Part shown: one piece after another, positions 10,135 through 20,035 of the stretch
Layout of the letters: every line of letters starts with the position of its first letter
Position numbering within the stretch: the stretch's first letter is position 1
DNA from: Vibrio hepatarius
GTDB lineage: Bacteria > Pseudomonadota > Gammaproteobacteria > Enterobacterales > Vibrionaceae
DNA: 64,000 nt
Assembly (NCBI RefSeq): GCF_018860525.1
Contig: NZ_JAHKPM010000021.1
Span: forward strand, 1 to 64,000
Reading direction: 5' to 3'
Notes under the pieces: model-generated
The model's input: only the letters and a program-made list of their open reading frames with translations
Database searches by the model: none
What the model was told of the DNA's origin: nothing
Translations under genes and position numbers: made by a program

Positions 10135-11448
10135 TTACGCCGCCTCTTTATTTATAGTCGGCTGCTCTGACTTACCAATAAAGAACATGCATACCATAGT
10201 GACGAGAGTTGGCAGTAACCATCCCATACCAAGATCAAACATAGGTAAAACATTAAATGCAGACACATCCACCCCAGCAACTTTAGCTGCGTCAACCAAA
10301 GCAAAAAGAAGTGATACAGCCAGTACGGTTCGATACGCAAGTTTTGGATTAGGCAGAAGCTTGCGAACAAATGTGAGTCCAACAAGCGCAATGGCCACTG
10401 GGTAAAGAGCATAGAGCACAGGTACAGATAATGTGATTAATTGAGACAAACCGACATTCGCAACCACAGCACAAGCAACACCAATTATTATGACCCACTT
10501 TTTATATGATACGGGAGTCAAAGAGCTAAAGTAGTCTGAACACGCTGAAATAAGACCTATCGCGGTTGTCAAACAAGCAAGTAACACAATAACTGACAAC
10601 ACAACTTGGCCGTAAGGACCAAATAGAGATTGGATATACAGGCTCAGGATAACGCCGCCATTATCCGCACCTGATGCTATCGCAGAGCTAGTAGCGCCTA
10701 AATAGAAAAGAGATATATAAACAAAAGCTAAGCCAGCAGCCGCAATACATGCAGCACTGATAAGGTATCTAGCTGTCGCTTTTTGTTCTGTGATCCCCTT
10801 CTGGCGTAGAGCATCAACAATCAAAACACCGAACATGAGTGAACCAAAGGTATCCATGGTGTTATAACCGTCAAGAAAACCTTTTTGCAACGGATGACTT
10901 AGATATTCACCTTGAGCAAATAACATAGAACCTTGTGGGTCAACGAACACTGCCAGTGCTAAAATAATCAATCCAATAAACAATACTGGGGTTAATATTT
11001 TACCGATAACATCGATCAATTTTCCCTGCGACCAAGCAAAAAACATCGCGACGGCAAAAAATAGCATAGAGAACAGAGCCAAATGTACCTCAGTGGCCTC
11101 TACAAAAAATGGCTTAACTGCCATTTCATAAGCAACAAGCCCCGTTCTCGGCGCTGCGAAAGCTGGGCCAATGATAATAAAGATTAATACGGCCATCAGC
11201 ATAGCAGCACGTTTAGGTAAGTCTTTAGTAAGACACTCCCACGAGCCACCGGAGACTGCAATAGCAACGATTGTAATAAGAGGGAGACCCACTGCAGTTA
11301 CGAGAAAGCCTATCATAGCAGGCATCATATTTTCACCTGCTAACTGGCCTACCTGTGGCGGAAATATTATATTACCGGCACCTAAAAAGAACGCGAAAAG
11401 CATAAAGCCTAAAGCAATAATATCTGTTAATTTTAAAGTCTGATTCAC
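10135..11448 (-). CDS. brnQ: Branched-chain amino acid:cation symporter BrnQ
   Basis: An LIVCS-family inner-membrane transporter that takes up leucine, isoleucine and valine with Na+ or H+. The 437-residue protein has about 12 hydrophobic helices, and the N-terminus (ALGFMLFAFFLGAGNIIFPP) is the family signature. The start is a GTG at 11446-11448 preceded by AAAGGGTCTC. It is a single gene, divergent from trmN6 across an AT-rich 270-base gap that must hold both promoters. Confidence 0.95.
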   Translation of the reverse strand: MNQTLKLTDIIALGFMLFAFFLGAGNIIFPPQVGQLAGENMMPAMIGFLVTAVGLPLITIVAIAVSGGSWECLTKDLPKRAAMLMAVLIFIIIGPAFAAPRTGLVAYEMAVKPFFVEATEVHLALFSMLFFAVAMFFAWSQGKLIDVIGKILTPVLFIGLIILALAVFVDPQGSMLFAQGEYLSHPLQKGFLDGYNTMDTFGSLMFGVLIVDALRQKGITEQKATARYLISAACIAAAGLAFVYISLFYLGATSSAIASGADNGGVILSLYIQSLFGPYGQVVLSVIVLLACLTTAIGLISACSDYFSSLTPVSYKKWVIIIGVACAVVANVGLSQLITLSVPVLYALYPVAIALVGLTFVRKLLPNPKLAYRTVLAVSLLFALVDAAKVAGVDVSAFNVLPMFDLGMGWLLPTLVTMVCMFFIGKSEQPTINKEAA

Positions 11449-11744
11449 AAGAGACCCTTTAACTATTTGTGATTGATGTTGTGTATGCTGAGCTATCCAA
11501 ATAGGTTACCCAGTCTATAAATTTGGACGCGAATAATGACGAAACACACTCTTATCTGCAAGCCTAGGGACAAGAACACCATATAAATTTATAAATAAGG
11601 GTTATCAATAGTATTATTGACTAATTTAGAAATAAAAATAAGACAATAATATCGTTAGATAACACGAGCAAATATAACAAATAATAAACAAAAAAAATAC
11701 AAATAAGAAACAAGCATTAATTGTATAGCTGTGAACAGAAGAAA

Positions 11745-12458
11745 ATGAAAAATACTCAAACTAAAGACTTTGCATTCAAGCAATTTAAGGTAACTAGAGG
11801 ACTCTCAGGTATGCCCGTGAGTACAGATAGTGTATTACTTGGTGCTTGGTGTGAGATAGGTATATCTGCAAGAATCTTAGATATAGGAACAGGAACTGGG
11901 TTGCTCGCTTTAATGTGTGCTCAGAAAAATAATGGCTGTTACATTGATGCAATTGAAATTAATAGGCAAGCTCTTTTAGCAGCAAAGAACAACTTCCTAC
12001 TATCTCCTTGGCAAACTCGTTTAAACCTGCTGGCAGGTAACGTATTAACTTTTCCATTTCAACATAAATACGACACAATTATCTGTAACCCTCCCTACTT
12101 CGATAGTGGAGAAATAGCTAAAACACAAACACGGGCAATTGCCCGACACACTTTAGCTCTTAGTCATCAAGCTTTGCTAAAACAATGTATCAACCTAATA
12201 ACCAAAGAGGGCCATGCATGGTTTATTCTTCCTGAAATTGAAGGACGACGATTCATTAGCCAAGCACAGCAGCTAGGCTGGTTTTTAGCCAAACTATGTG
12301 AAGTCAGCCCTACAGATAAGAAGCCGACTCATCGCCTACTCATACAACTAACGCGAACAAATGTACAAACCGAAACTCAGAAACTCACCATTCGAACAAA
12401 TAACCTCTACACAAAGGAGTTTATTGACCTTACTCAGGCGTTTTATCTCAAGATGTAG
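11745..12458 (+). CDS. trmN6: tRNA1(Val) (adenine(37)-N6)-methyltransferase TrmN6 (YfiC)
   Basis: A SAM-dependent methyltransferase that makes m6A37 next to the anticodon of tRNA1-Val. The 237-residue protein shows the N-terminal FAFKQFKVTRGLSGMPVSTDSVLLG stretch (first half of which is typical of YfiC), SAM motif I ILDIGTGTGLLAL (about residues 50-62) and the amino-methyltransferase motif NPPYF. The frame could open with a TTG at 11721, but the ATG at 11745 preceded by AGAAG gives the family's N-terminus. Codirectional with srmB, 90 bases upstream of it. Confidence 0.9.
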   Translation: MKNTQTKDFAFKQFKVTRGLSGMPVSTDSVLLGAWCEIGISARILDIGTGTGLLALMCAQKNNGCYIDAIEINRQALLAAKNNFLLSPWQTRLNLLAGNVLTFPFQHKYDTIICNPPYFDSGEIAKTQTRAIARHTLALSHQALLKQCINLITKEGHAWFILPEIEGRRFISQAQQLGWFLAKLCEVSPTDKKPTHRLLIQLTRTNVQTETQKLTIRTNNLYTKEFIDLTQAFYLKM

Positions 12459-12548
12459 AAATTAAGGTGTGATCCTTATCACCGAAGTCTCTATAATACT
12501 TTCCTTCGACTTTATTGTTCTCACTTACCAGTTTGTGGAGATACCAGA

Positions 12549-13781
12549 GTGATCAAAAATTTTGCTGAACTAGATCTCGATCCAAACCTGCTCATCGCAA
12601 TTGAAGAAATGGGGTTTAATCGCCCAACTCAGATTCAAGCTGAATCTATTCCACAAGCTTTAGATGGCAGGGATATTCTAGCGTCAGCACCAACTGGCAC
12701 GGGTAAAACCGCAGCTTTTGTACTTCCTGCATTACAATACCTGCATGACTTCCCCCGCCGTAAACCAGGCCCGGCACGTATTTTAATTCTCACCCCTACA
12801 CGAGAATTAGCAATGCAAGTTGCCGAACAAGCTCGTTGTATGGCAAGACATGCTAAATTGAATATTTTCACTATTACTGGTGGGGTTCAATACCAAGAGC
12901 ATGCCGATATCCTTTCTACAACGCAAGACATCGTCGTTGCAACCCCTGGCAGATTAATGGAATACATCGAAGCAGAGCGCTTTGATTGTCGAGCTATCGA
13001 ATGGCTTATCTTAGATGAGGCTGACCGCATGCTCGATATGGGTTTTGCGCCAACAGTCGATCGCCTATCCTCCGAGTGTCGTTGGCGTAAACAGACTTTG
13101 CTATTTTCTGCCACTTTAGAAGGTAAAGGCGTAGAAGGCTTCACTGCGGATTTGCTCAAGGAGCCTGCCAAAATTGATGCAGACCCTTCACGTCGTGAAC
13201 GTAAGAAAATAGCTCAATGGTATCATCGTGCGGATGACCTAACACACAAACTCGCACTTCTAAAAAATATTCTGACTGAGCAAGCCGAACGAACTATTAT
13301 CTTTGTCAAAACTCGTGATCGATTGGCAGATCTTCGTTCCGAACTTGAAAAAGACAATATCCAATGCGCTTGGATTCAAGGTGAAATGCCCCAAGATCGC
13401 CGTAATAATGCGATATCTCGTTTTCGTGATGGTACAGTCAACATACTGATTGCCACAGATGTTGCCGCTCGTGGTATTGACCTACCAGATATCAGCCATG
13501 TCATCAATTATGATATGCCACGTAGTGCTGATGTCTACCTACACCGTATTGGCCGAACTGCACGCGCGGGTAAAAAAGGTAACGCCATCTCAATAATTGA
13601 AGCCCATGACCAATCTATGATGGAACGTGTCGCTCGTTACGTGAAAGAAGATATTAAAGAAAGATTTATTAAAGAACTTCGTCCAAAACACAAAAAGCCT
13701 GTATTTAAGAAAAAGAAAAAAGACGACAAGAAAAAATCTCAAATCAAAACTAAAAATAAACCCTCTAAAAATAAAAAGTAG
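12549..13781 (+). CDS. srmB: ATP-dependent RNA helicase SrmB (DEAD box)
   Basis: A DEAD-box helicase for early 50S assembly. The 410-residue protein has the Q motif (FNRPTQIQ), Walker A APTGTGKT, PTRELAMQ, DEAD (ILDEADRMLDMG), SAT and the C-terminal HRIGRTARAG motif, then a lysine-rich tail (about 35 residues) that likely binds RNA. The start is GTG at 12549 with GGAG 9 bases before it. The match to SrmB rather than RhlE/DeaD rests on length, the tail and the adjacency to trmN6, which is also beside srmB in E. coli. Confidence 0.9.
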   Translation: MIKNFAELDLDPNLLIAIEEMGFNRPTQIQAESIPQALDGRDILASAPTGTGKTAAFVLPALQYLHDFPRRKPGPARILILTPTRELAMQVAEQARCMARHAKLNIFTITGGVQYQEHADILSTTQDIVVATPGRLMEYIEAERFDCRAIEWLILDEADRMLDMGFAPTVDRLSSECRWRKQTLLFSATLEGKGVEGFTADLLKEPAKIDADPSRRERKKIAQWYHRADDLTHKLALLKNILTEQAERTIIFVKTRDRLADLRSELEKDNIQCAWIQGEMPQDRRNNAISRFRDGTVNILIATDVAARGIDLPDISHVINYDMPRSADVYLHRIGRTARAGKKGNAISIIEAHDQSMMERVARYVKEDIKERFIKELRPKHKKPVFKKKKKDDKKKSQIKTKNKPSKNKK

Positions 13782-13796
13782 AAGCAATAGATATAT

Positions 13797-13826
13797 AAAG
13801 GGTCGGCACTATAGTGCCAACCCTTT
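13797..13826. terminator. Hairpin between convergent srmB and prfC
   Basis: AAAGGGT(c)GGCAC pairs with GTGCC(a)ACCCTTT around a TATA loop, 12 bp with one mismatch. T-tracts are weak on both sides (TTTATAT on plus, CTTTATAT on minus), but its place 15 bases after srmB and 32 bases after prfC fits a bidirectional terminator. Confidence 0.65.
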
Positions 13827-13857
13827 ATATGCTCATAGCTTAAAAATATGAAGGTTA

Positions 13858-15447
13858 TCAGTGCTCACGAGTCACGCGAAAATCCACATCAGGGAAACGC
13901 TCTTTTGCCAAATTGAGGTTAACCATAGTCGGTGCGATATATGTCAAGTTATCTCCCCCATCAAGAGCTAGGTTCACTTGATTTTTTCTCTGGAATTCAT
14001 CTAAAATTTTACCATCATCACACTCTACCCAACGAGCAGTTGCAACGTTAACTCCCTCATAGATAGCTTCTACGTTATATTCAGCTTTTAATCGTGCAAC
14101 CACCACATCAAATTGCAGAACACCAACAGCTCCGACGATTAGGTCGTTATTTTGTAATGGACGGAAAACCTGTACCGCCCCTTCTTCAGACAGCTGAACC
14201 AGACCTTTTAATAACTGTTTCTGTTTGAGTGGATCTTTAAGTCGGATACGACGAAATAGCTCTGGCGCAAAGTTGGGGATCCCTGCAAATTTTAATGTTT
14301 CACCCTGAGTGAAAGTGTCTCCAATCTGGATAGTTCCATGATTATGTAACCCTATAATATCACCTGCATAGGCATTTTCTGCTCTTGAGCGATCACCAGC
14401 CATAAAAGTAACGGCATCAGAAATATTGATTTGTTTCCCAAGACGAACATGGTTCATCTTCATACCTTGTTTATAGGTTCCAGAAACAACACGCATAAAA
14501 GCAATTCGATCTCTGTGTTTAGGATCCATATTTGCCTGAATTTTAAACACAAAGCCAGAGAAATTGTCTTCGCATGCTTCAACTTGACGTTCATTTGCTT
14601 GGCGAGACATAGGTGCAGGTGCCCACTCAGTTAAACCATCCAGCATATGATCAACACCAAAGTTACCCAATGCTGTACCAAAATAGACTGGGGTAAGTTC
14701 TCCAGCAAGAAAAAGCTCTTGATCAAATTCAGGGCAGGCACCAATAACAAGTTCAAGTTCTTCACGCAGCTGTTGAGCTAACTCATCTCCAACCGCATGG
14801 TTCAATTCTGGATTATCCAGACCTTTAATAATGCGCGTATCTTGGATAGTATGCCCATGACCAGTGGTGTAGAGAACTGTCTCATCACGTTCAATATGGT
14901 AAATACCTTTAAACTCTTTACCACATCCTATTGGCCAAGTAATAGGAGCACAAGCAATTCTCAGTTCACTTTCGACTTCATCAAGTAGCTCCATTGGATC
15001 ACGGATATCACGATCCAGTTTGTTCATAAATGTAACAATAGGAGTATCACGTAGCCTAGTCACTTCCATTAACTTACGGGTACGGTCTTCGACACCCTTT
15101 GCAGCATCTATAACCATAAGGCATGAATCGACTGCAGTAAGAGTACGATAAGTATCTTCCGAAAAATCTTCGTGCCCTGGAGTATCAAGCAGATTCACCA
15201 AGCACTCGTTGTATGGAAACTGCATCACTGATGTGGTTACCGAGATACCGCGCTCTTTTTCCATTTCCATCCAGTCAGACTTTGCGTGCTGTGCTGAACC
15301 TCTCCCTTTGACCGTCCCCGCAGTTTGAATGGCACGCCCAAAAAGTAATACTTTCTCAGTAATGGTGGTCTTACCCGCATCGGGGTGAGAAATAATAGCG
15401 AACGTTCTACGTTTAGAAACTTCGCCAGTAAATACTGTATTTGACAT
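13858..15447 (-). CDS. prfC: Peptide chain release factor 3
   Basis: RF3 is the GTPase that recycles RF1/RF2 after termination. The 529-residue protein starts [19 protein letters not shown] and has G1 SHPDAGKTT, the switch [10 protein letters not shown] and G4 NKLD motifs, then the elongation-factor-like domains. A TTG three bases upstream extends the frame by one residue; the ATG (15445-15447) behind AAGAAGA is preferred. Monocistronic, divergent from the GGDEF-EAL gene. Confidence 0.97.
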   Translation of the reverse strand: MSNTVFTGEVSKRRTFAIISHPDAGKTTITEKVLLFGRAIQTAGTVKGRGSAQHAKSDWMEMEKERGISVTTSVMQFPYNECLVNLLDTPGHEDFSEDTYRTLTAVDSCLMVIDAAKGVEDRTRKLMEVTRLRDTPIVTFMNKLDRDIRDPMELLDEVESELRIACAPITWPIGCGKEFKGIYHIERDETVLYTTGHGHTIQDTRIIKGLDNPELNHAVGDELAQQLREELELVIGACPEFDQELFLAGELTPVYFGTALGNFGVDHMLDGLTEWAPAPMSRQANERQVEACEDNFSGFVFKIQANMDPKHRDRIAFMRVVSGTYKQGMKMNHVRLGKQINISDAVTFMAGDRSRAENAYAGDIIGLHNHGTIQIGDTFTQGETLKFAGIPNFAPELFRRIRLKDPLKQKQLLKGLVQLSEEGAVQVFRPLQNNDLIVGAVGVLQFDVVVARLKAEYNVEAIYEGVNVATARWVECDDGKILDEFQRKNQVNLALDGGDNLTYIAPTMVNLNLAKERFPDVDFRVTREH

Positions 15448-15657
15448 CAAAGGATCTTCTTAAGTATGAGTGCTAGTCAATGTCAGAATGAGTCATGATT
15501 TTTAAACTAGCTTATCGATTCTATTTTGCTCCGTATTCTCGCTTATATTGGCTTTAGGAGCAACAAAGACAAATAAATCTGCTTGAAATCCACTACAAAT
15601 TAAAATATCAATAAATTTAGTCTATAACTAAAGGAGTAGAGGGAACCAGTTAAGATT

Positions 15658-17709
15658 ATGCCTGCTAGCAAGAAAATAAATTCATTAGCATTCCGACAAG
15701 CAAAAACCGTATTTCTAGTGTCAGTGATACTGGGAATCATTTTTAGCCTGTATCAAATTTTGGTGGATCTCCATCAGGAGCATAAACGGATAGAAGAACA
15801 CTATCAGTTTAAACTGTTGCAGAACTACTCTAACGCCAGTCAAGCTGCATACCATTTAAACCAGCTGTTGGCTGAGCAAGTAGCATCCAGTTTACTGATG
15901 GATAGTGCAATCTACCAAGTTGCCATTGTCGATGACTTTGGTGATGTCCTGACTGAGCAAGACAGAAACATAGCGATGGAAAGCTCGTTTACCGAAGCTC
16001 TTTCTCATTATCTAACACCAAATACACCAGTCTATGAGACTGAGCTACACCAACCTAATTCGCACGTTGTTGTCGGTATGCTCAGTTTTTCGGTAAATGG
16101 TGCCAATATCGCGAAAAATTTTATCGCCAAGACGAGCCAAATACTTTTATTCGATCTGTTTAGAAATATTTTGCTGACAACGATATTGTTACTATTTTTC
16201 TATCAAAAACTATCTAAACCACTTGTCACTCTCATAGAGTGGGTAAAATCTCTGCAGAACAAAACACCTGGAGTTACCATGCCAAACCTTCATCGAGATG
16301 ATGAATTGGGACAGTTGGCAAGTACATTCCATAACTTATGGAAAGATAGAGAAGCAGCTGAAGTAAAACTTAATCAGTTAGCCTATTATGACTCACTAAC
16401 AGGTCTAGCAAATCGAAGCTTATTGCTACAAACCCTTGAAGAGGTAATTGAAAAAGCAAAATTAGACAACACAGCCGGAGTACTCTTTTATCTGGACTTA
16501 GATCGCTTTAAAACTATAAATGACTCTTTAGGCCATACCATCGGAGATCATCTAATTAAAGCTATAGCTAAACGTGTGGAAGCTTGGCTTGCTGATGATT
16601 ATACTGCTGCTCGCATTGGAGGGGATGAGTTTGCTATTCTTATGCCTTCAATCCACCCAGATAAAGCTCATGATACAGCTCAACAACTTCTCGCCTTGAT
16701 TTCGAATCCATATTCTATTGACGATCATTTACTTTACTGTACAACTAGTGTAGGTATTTCCGTATTCCCATCAGTTAATAGTACCAATATCGATGTCTTA
16801 CGTCAGGCTGATACCGCTTTATATCGTGCTAAAGTAGCTGGAAGAAACAAATACATGTTCTATGAGCCTGAAATGCAAGCTCAGGTGGAATCGTTTCTTG
16901 AAATAGAAAAAGGCTTACATGAAGCCATTAACAAAGACCAGCTTGAACTTTACTATCAGCCTCAAGTTAGTGGAAACCAACAAATTGTCGGTGTTGAAGC
17001 TTTAATCCGCTGGAATCACCCTGAAAAAGGCTTATTACCACCTGGGGTATTTATGCCCATTGCAGAAGAAACTGGGCAAATACTGCAAATAGGCAATTGG
17101 ATTATTGAGCAAGCTTTACATCAATATGCCGCATGGCACAAGCAAGGGGTGCTTCCTGACACCTTCAAACGATTAGCTATCAATATCAGCCCACTTCAAT
17201 TTTCTCAGCATAGCTTTGTTGAGTATATCCATGATGCACTTGCACAAGCTGGGATCAATGGGGATCATATCGAATTAGAAATTACCGAGAACTTGTTACT
17301 TGAAAATGTTGAAGACGCAATAGAAAAAATGAGCAAGCTGAAAGAATTTAACCTCAAGATTTCTATTGATGATTTTGGTACTGGATACTCATCTCTCAGA
17401 TATTTAAAACATTTGTCGGCAGACGTACTTAAAATAGACCGCTCTTTTGTTACCCAAGTACATTTAGAAGAAAGTGATCAAGCTATTGTCGATGCAATCA
17501 TAATGATGGCCCAAAGATTGAATCTAGAAGTCATCGCAGAGGGTGTAGAGGAAGCTGCTGAGCTTAATATTTTAAGGAAATTAGGTTGTGACCAGTTCCA
17601 AGGTTATCTGTTTGACAAACCACTTCCTGCTTCAGAATTACCCTCAAGATTTGAAGCGAACTTCTACCCAGTAGAAGGTTCCGACGCAGTTAAATCGATA
17701 CAAAAGTAG
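15658..17709 (+). CDS. Membrane-bound GGDEF-EAL cyclic-di-GMP enzyme
   Basis: A 683-residue inner-membrane signalling protein. Helix 1 (about 18-36), a periplasmic sensor of about 140 residues, helix 2 (about 180-197), a HAMP-like linker with DDELGQLASTF, a GGDEF domain with an intact GGDEF at 321-325 and an EAL domain with EAL at 447-449 (GVEALIRWNHP), plus ENLLLEN, DDFGTGYSSL and KIDRSFV motifs needed for phosphodiesterase activity. Both active sites look complete, so it could make and break c-di-GMP. It resembles the V. cholerae protein annotated as phosphodiesterase-A related near prfC, so hydrolysis may dominate (inference). The ligand is unknown. Confidence 0.9.
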   Translation: MPASKKINSLAFRQAKTVFLVSVILGIIFSLYQILVDLHQEHKRIEEHYQFKLLQNYSNASQAAYHLNQLLAEQVASSLLMDSAIYQVAIVDDFGDVLTEQDRNIAMESSFTEALSHYLTPNTPVYETELHQPNSHVVVGMLSFSVNGANIAKNFIAKTSQILLFDLFRNILLTTILLLFFYQKLSKPLVTLIEWVKSLQNKTPGVTMPNLHRDDELGQLASTFHNLWKDREAAEVKLNQLAYYDSLTGLANRSLLLQTLEEVIEKAKLDNTAGVLFYLDLDRFKTINDSLGHTIGDHLIKAIAKRVEAWLADDYTAARIGGDEFAILMPSIHPDKAHDTAQQLLALISNPYSIDDHLLYCTTSVGISVFPSVNSTNIDVLRQADTALYRAKVAGRNKYMFYEPEMQAQVESFLEIEKGLHEAINKDQLELYYQPQVSGNQQIVGVEALIRWNHPEKGLLPPGVFMPIAEETGQILQIGNWIIEQALHQYAAWHKQGVLPDTFKRLAINISPLQFSQHSFVEYIHDALAQAGINGDHIELEITENLLLENVEDAIEKMSKLKEFNLKISIDDFGTGYSSLRYLKHLSADVLKIDRSFVTQVHLEESDQAIVDAIIMMAQRLNLEVIAEGVEEAAELNILRKLGCDQFQGYLFDKPLPASELPSRFEANFYPVEGSDAVKSIQK

Positions 17710-17720
17710 TTGGTTAAGAG

Positions 17721-18170
17721 CTAAAGAAAAAGATAACTCATTATTATGGCGTCTTCTTTTCCTCCAGGTTTGGTGGGGTAGTAACCTTTTCTTCTATCTA
17801 CCTCATTAAAACCAGCCACCTCATATAGTGTATAGGCTCTTTGGTTACTCTCTCTAACTTCTAACCATGCACTTTCTGCATTGACCATTGCACACATATC
17901 CAGAAAAGCCTCTAACAATGCCTTTCCATAACCACGACCGTGATACTTGGGGTGAACCGCAATATTGAGTAAGGTAACCTCACCTAGAATATTCTGAGCA
18001 TAAAAGTATCCCACTACCCTATCACCTTTCACCAACACATGATGACAAGCACCTCTTCCATTAATATCTCCAATGAGTTTTATAGACCATGGGTGAGTAT
18101 GGGCTTGTGTTTCAATCTGAAAAACCTCTGGGAGGTGTTCTTTTTTAAGCGAAGAAATATTTAAAGACAT
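17721..18170 (-). CDS. rimI: Ribosomal protein S18-alanine N-acetyltransferase RimI
   Basis: A GNAT enzyme that acetylates the N-terminal Ala of S18. The 149-residue protein has HPWS near residue 27, the acetyl-CoA-binding VHPKYHGRGYGKALL segment, and EVRESNQRAYTLYEVAGFNEV followed by RRKGYYP, the RimI pattern. It follows holD by six bases in a holD-rimI pair, as in E. coli. Convergent with the GGDEF-EAL gene 11 bases away. Confidence 0.95.
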   Translation of the reverse strand: MSLNISSLKKEHLPEVFQIETQAHTHPWSIKLIGDINGRGACHHVLVKGDRVVGYFYAQNILGEVTLLNIAVHPKYHGRGYGKALLEAFLDMCAMVNAESAWLEVRESNQRAYTLYEVAGFNEVDRRKGYYPTKPGGKEDAIIMSYLFL

Positions 18171-18176
18171 AAAAAG

Positions 18177-18575
18177 CTATCGTTTTTCACAAATTTGTTG
18201 CCATAGAGCTCGACGCAGTTTTTGATCAGCTTTAACACAAGACAAATCATGAGAGTGTAAAACTTTACCCTTTATTTTTGAATCAACTTGGCACCCTGAA
18301 AACCACACCCAGTCTTGATTCTGGTTGAAAACAAGATTGGCATATTGTGGCAAGACATGTAGAGCATCATCTAGAGTGAGCTCAATACTTTGTAAAACTT
18401 TCTCAAATAACTCAGCATCTTCACCAGTTGGATAACTCGAGGACAGAAAAACGAGTTTACATGAAGCTGGTAAACGTATGGGCGCTGGCTGATAACCTGG
18501 TAGTTTATCAACATCTTGCACTTCATAGACCTGAATGCCCATTTCGTGCAGATAAGCATGCTCTTTGCTCGGCAT
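18177..18575 (-). CDS. holD: DNA polymerase III psi subunit HolD
   Basis: Psi bridges the clamp-loader and the chi subunit, which binds SSB. The 132-residue protein is poorly conserved in the middle, as HolD always is, but the N-terminus (AYLHEMGIQVYEV) and the C-terminal LRRALWQQIC match the E. coli psi pattern, and it is linked to rimI. In E. coli holD also neighbours rsmC; here rsmC is 21 kb away. Confidence 0.88.
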   Translation of the reverse strand: MPSKEHAYLHEMGIQVYEVQDVDKLPGYQPAPIRLPASCKLVFLSSSYPTGEDAELFEKVLQSIELTLDDALHVLPQYANLVFNQNQDWVWFSGCQVDSKIKGKVLHSHDLSCVKADQKLRRALWQQICEKR

Positions 18576-18636
18576 AAACTCGTTACATAGATGGAAAGAA
18601 TAAGGGACATTCTAACATAAAATAATACCAGCAACG

Positions 18637-18667
18637 AAAAGGCTATAGCCCTTAAATAAAAAGGGCC
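18637..18667 (-). terminator. Weak terminator-like hairpin after glmM
   Basis: GCCCTT and AAGGGC pair around an AAATAAA-type loop, overlapping a self-complementary GGCTATAGCC followed by TTTT on the minus strand. Two mutually exclusive folds are possible and neither is a textbook terminator. Confidence 0.35.
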
Positions 18668-18675
18668 ACATTATC

Positions 18676-20016
18676 CTAGAAACTAGCTTTTACTGCATCC
18701 GCGATTTTAAGTGCCGACGTTTGAACAATACCTGCATCTTCACCTTCGACCATAACACGGATCAAAGGCTCGGTTCCTGACTTTCTTAATAGGACTCTCC
18801 CCTTATCGCCAAGCTCTGCCTCTACCGCCTCTACCGACGATTTAACCTCAAGTGATTCTAGTGGGTTAGAGTCGCCAGTAAAACGTACATTTTCCAGCAC
18901 TTGGGGATATAATGTCATTCCTTGAGTCAGTTGATGAAGTGGTATTTTATTACCAACAACTGAAGCTAAAACCTGTAAAGAGGCAACAATCGCATCCCCT
19001 GTTGTCACTTTATCAAGCAAGATAATATGCCCGGAATTTTCAGCACCAATTTTCCAACCTTTATCCAAAAGCTGTTCCATTACATACCTGTCTCCCACAG
19101 CTGCTCGTACAAAAGGAATTCCAAGTTCTTTAAGGCCAATTTCCATGCCTAAATTGGTCATCAATGTGCCAACAACACCACCTTTTAGCTCTCCACGCTG
19201 CATCGCATCTCGAGCAATAATATAAGCGATTTGGTCTCCATCTACTTTATTGCCTAAATGATCGACCATAATGATTCGATCGCCATCACCATCAAATGCT
19301 AGACCCAAATCAGCTTGTTCTTCGATGACTTTTTTTTGCAAGGCAGTGACATCGGTTGCTCCAACTTGGTGATTGATATTTGTACCATTAGGCTCAACAC
19401 CCATTGCTATGATATCAGCGCCTAACTCACTAAATACTGATGGCGCAATGTGATAGGTCGCTCCATTTGCACAATCAACCACAATTTTTAATCCAGCAAG
19501 GCTACTTTCTGAGGGAAAAGTGCTCTTACAAAACTCAATATAACGACCTGCAGCATCATTAAGGCGGCTAGCTTTGCCTAATAGAGATGATTCTACACAC
19601 TCAATTTCTCTATCCAGTTCAGCTTCAATAGCCAGTTCAATACTATCTGGAAGTTTAGTCCCTTCAGAGGAGAAAAATTTAATTCCATTGTCATAATATG
19701 GATTGTGGGAAGCTGAAATTACAATGCCAGCCTCTGCACGAAACGTTTGGGTTAAATATGCTACAGCAGGGGTTGGCATAGGCCCAGTCAAAGTTGCGTT
19801 TAAACCGGCAGCAGCAAGACCGGCTTCAAGTGCTGATTCCAGCATGTAACCAGAGATTCGAGTATCTTTACCGATAATCACTTTTTGGGTTCCCTGCTTG
19901 GCTAATACTCGCCCTGCAGCCCAACCTAGCTTCAAAATAAAATCAGGGGTAATAGGATACTGCCCCACATGGCCACGAACACCATCGGTACCAAAATAAC
20001 GTCTTTTATCAGACAT
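18676..20016 (-). CDS. glmM: Phosphoglucosamine mutase GlmM
   Basis: Converts glucosamine-6-phosphate to glucosamine-1-phosphate for peptidoglycan and LPS precursors. The 446-residue protein has the phospho-serine loop [10 protein letters not shown] with the active Ser at residue 103 (Ser102 of E. coli), the metal loop DGDGDR and the phosphate-binding [12 protein letters not shown]. It follows folP by 19 bases, the conserved ftsH-folP-glmM order. secG, its usual next gene, is missing here; holD lies 100 bases on. Confidence 0.98.
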   Translation of the reverse strand: MSDKRRYFGTDGVRGHVGQYPITPDFILKLGWAAGRVLAKQGTQKVIIGKDTRISGYMLESALEAGLAAAGLNATLTGPMPTPAVAYLTQTFRAEAGIVISASHNPYYDNGIKFFSSEGTKLPDSIELAIEAELDREIECVESSLLGKASRLNDAAGRYIEFCKSTFPSESSLAGLKIVVDCANGATYHIAPSVFSELGADIIAMGVEPNGTNINHQVGATDVTALQKKVIEEQADLGLAFDGDGDRIIMVDHLGNKVDGDQIAYIIARDAMQRGELKGGVVGTLMTNLGMEIGLKELGIPFVRAAVGDRYVMEQLLDKGWKIGAENSGHIILLDKVTTGDAIVASLQVLASVVGNKIPLHQLTQGMTLYPQVLENVRFTGDSNPLESLEVKSSVEAVEAELGDKGRVLLRKSGTEPLIRVMVEGEDAGIVQTSALKIADAVKASF

Positions 20017-20035
20017 GCTTATTCCTTACAAATTT

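Noticed and set aside
11493-11582. A 29-codon minus-strand ORF rich in Leu, Ile and Val (13 of 29) upstream of brnQ, resembling an amino-acid leader peptide.
   Set aside because: It has no ribosome site and no terminator or antiterminator follows it; in AT-rich DNA such codons arise by chance.
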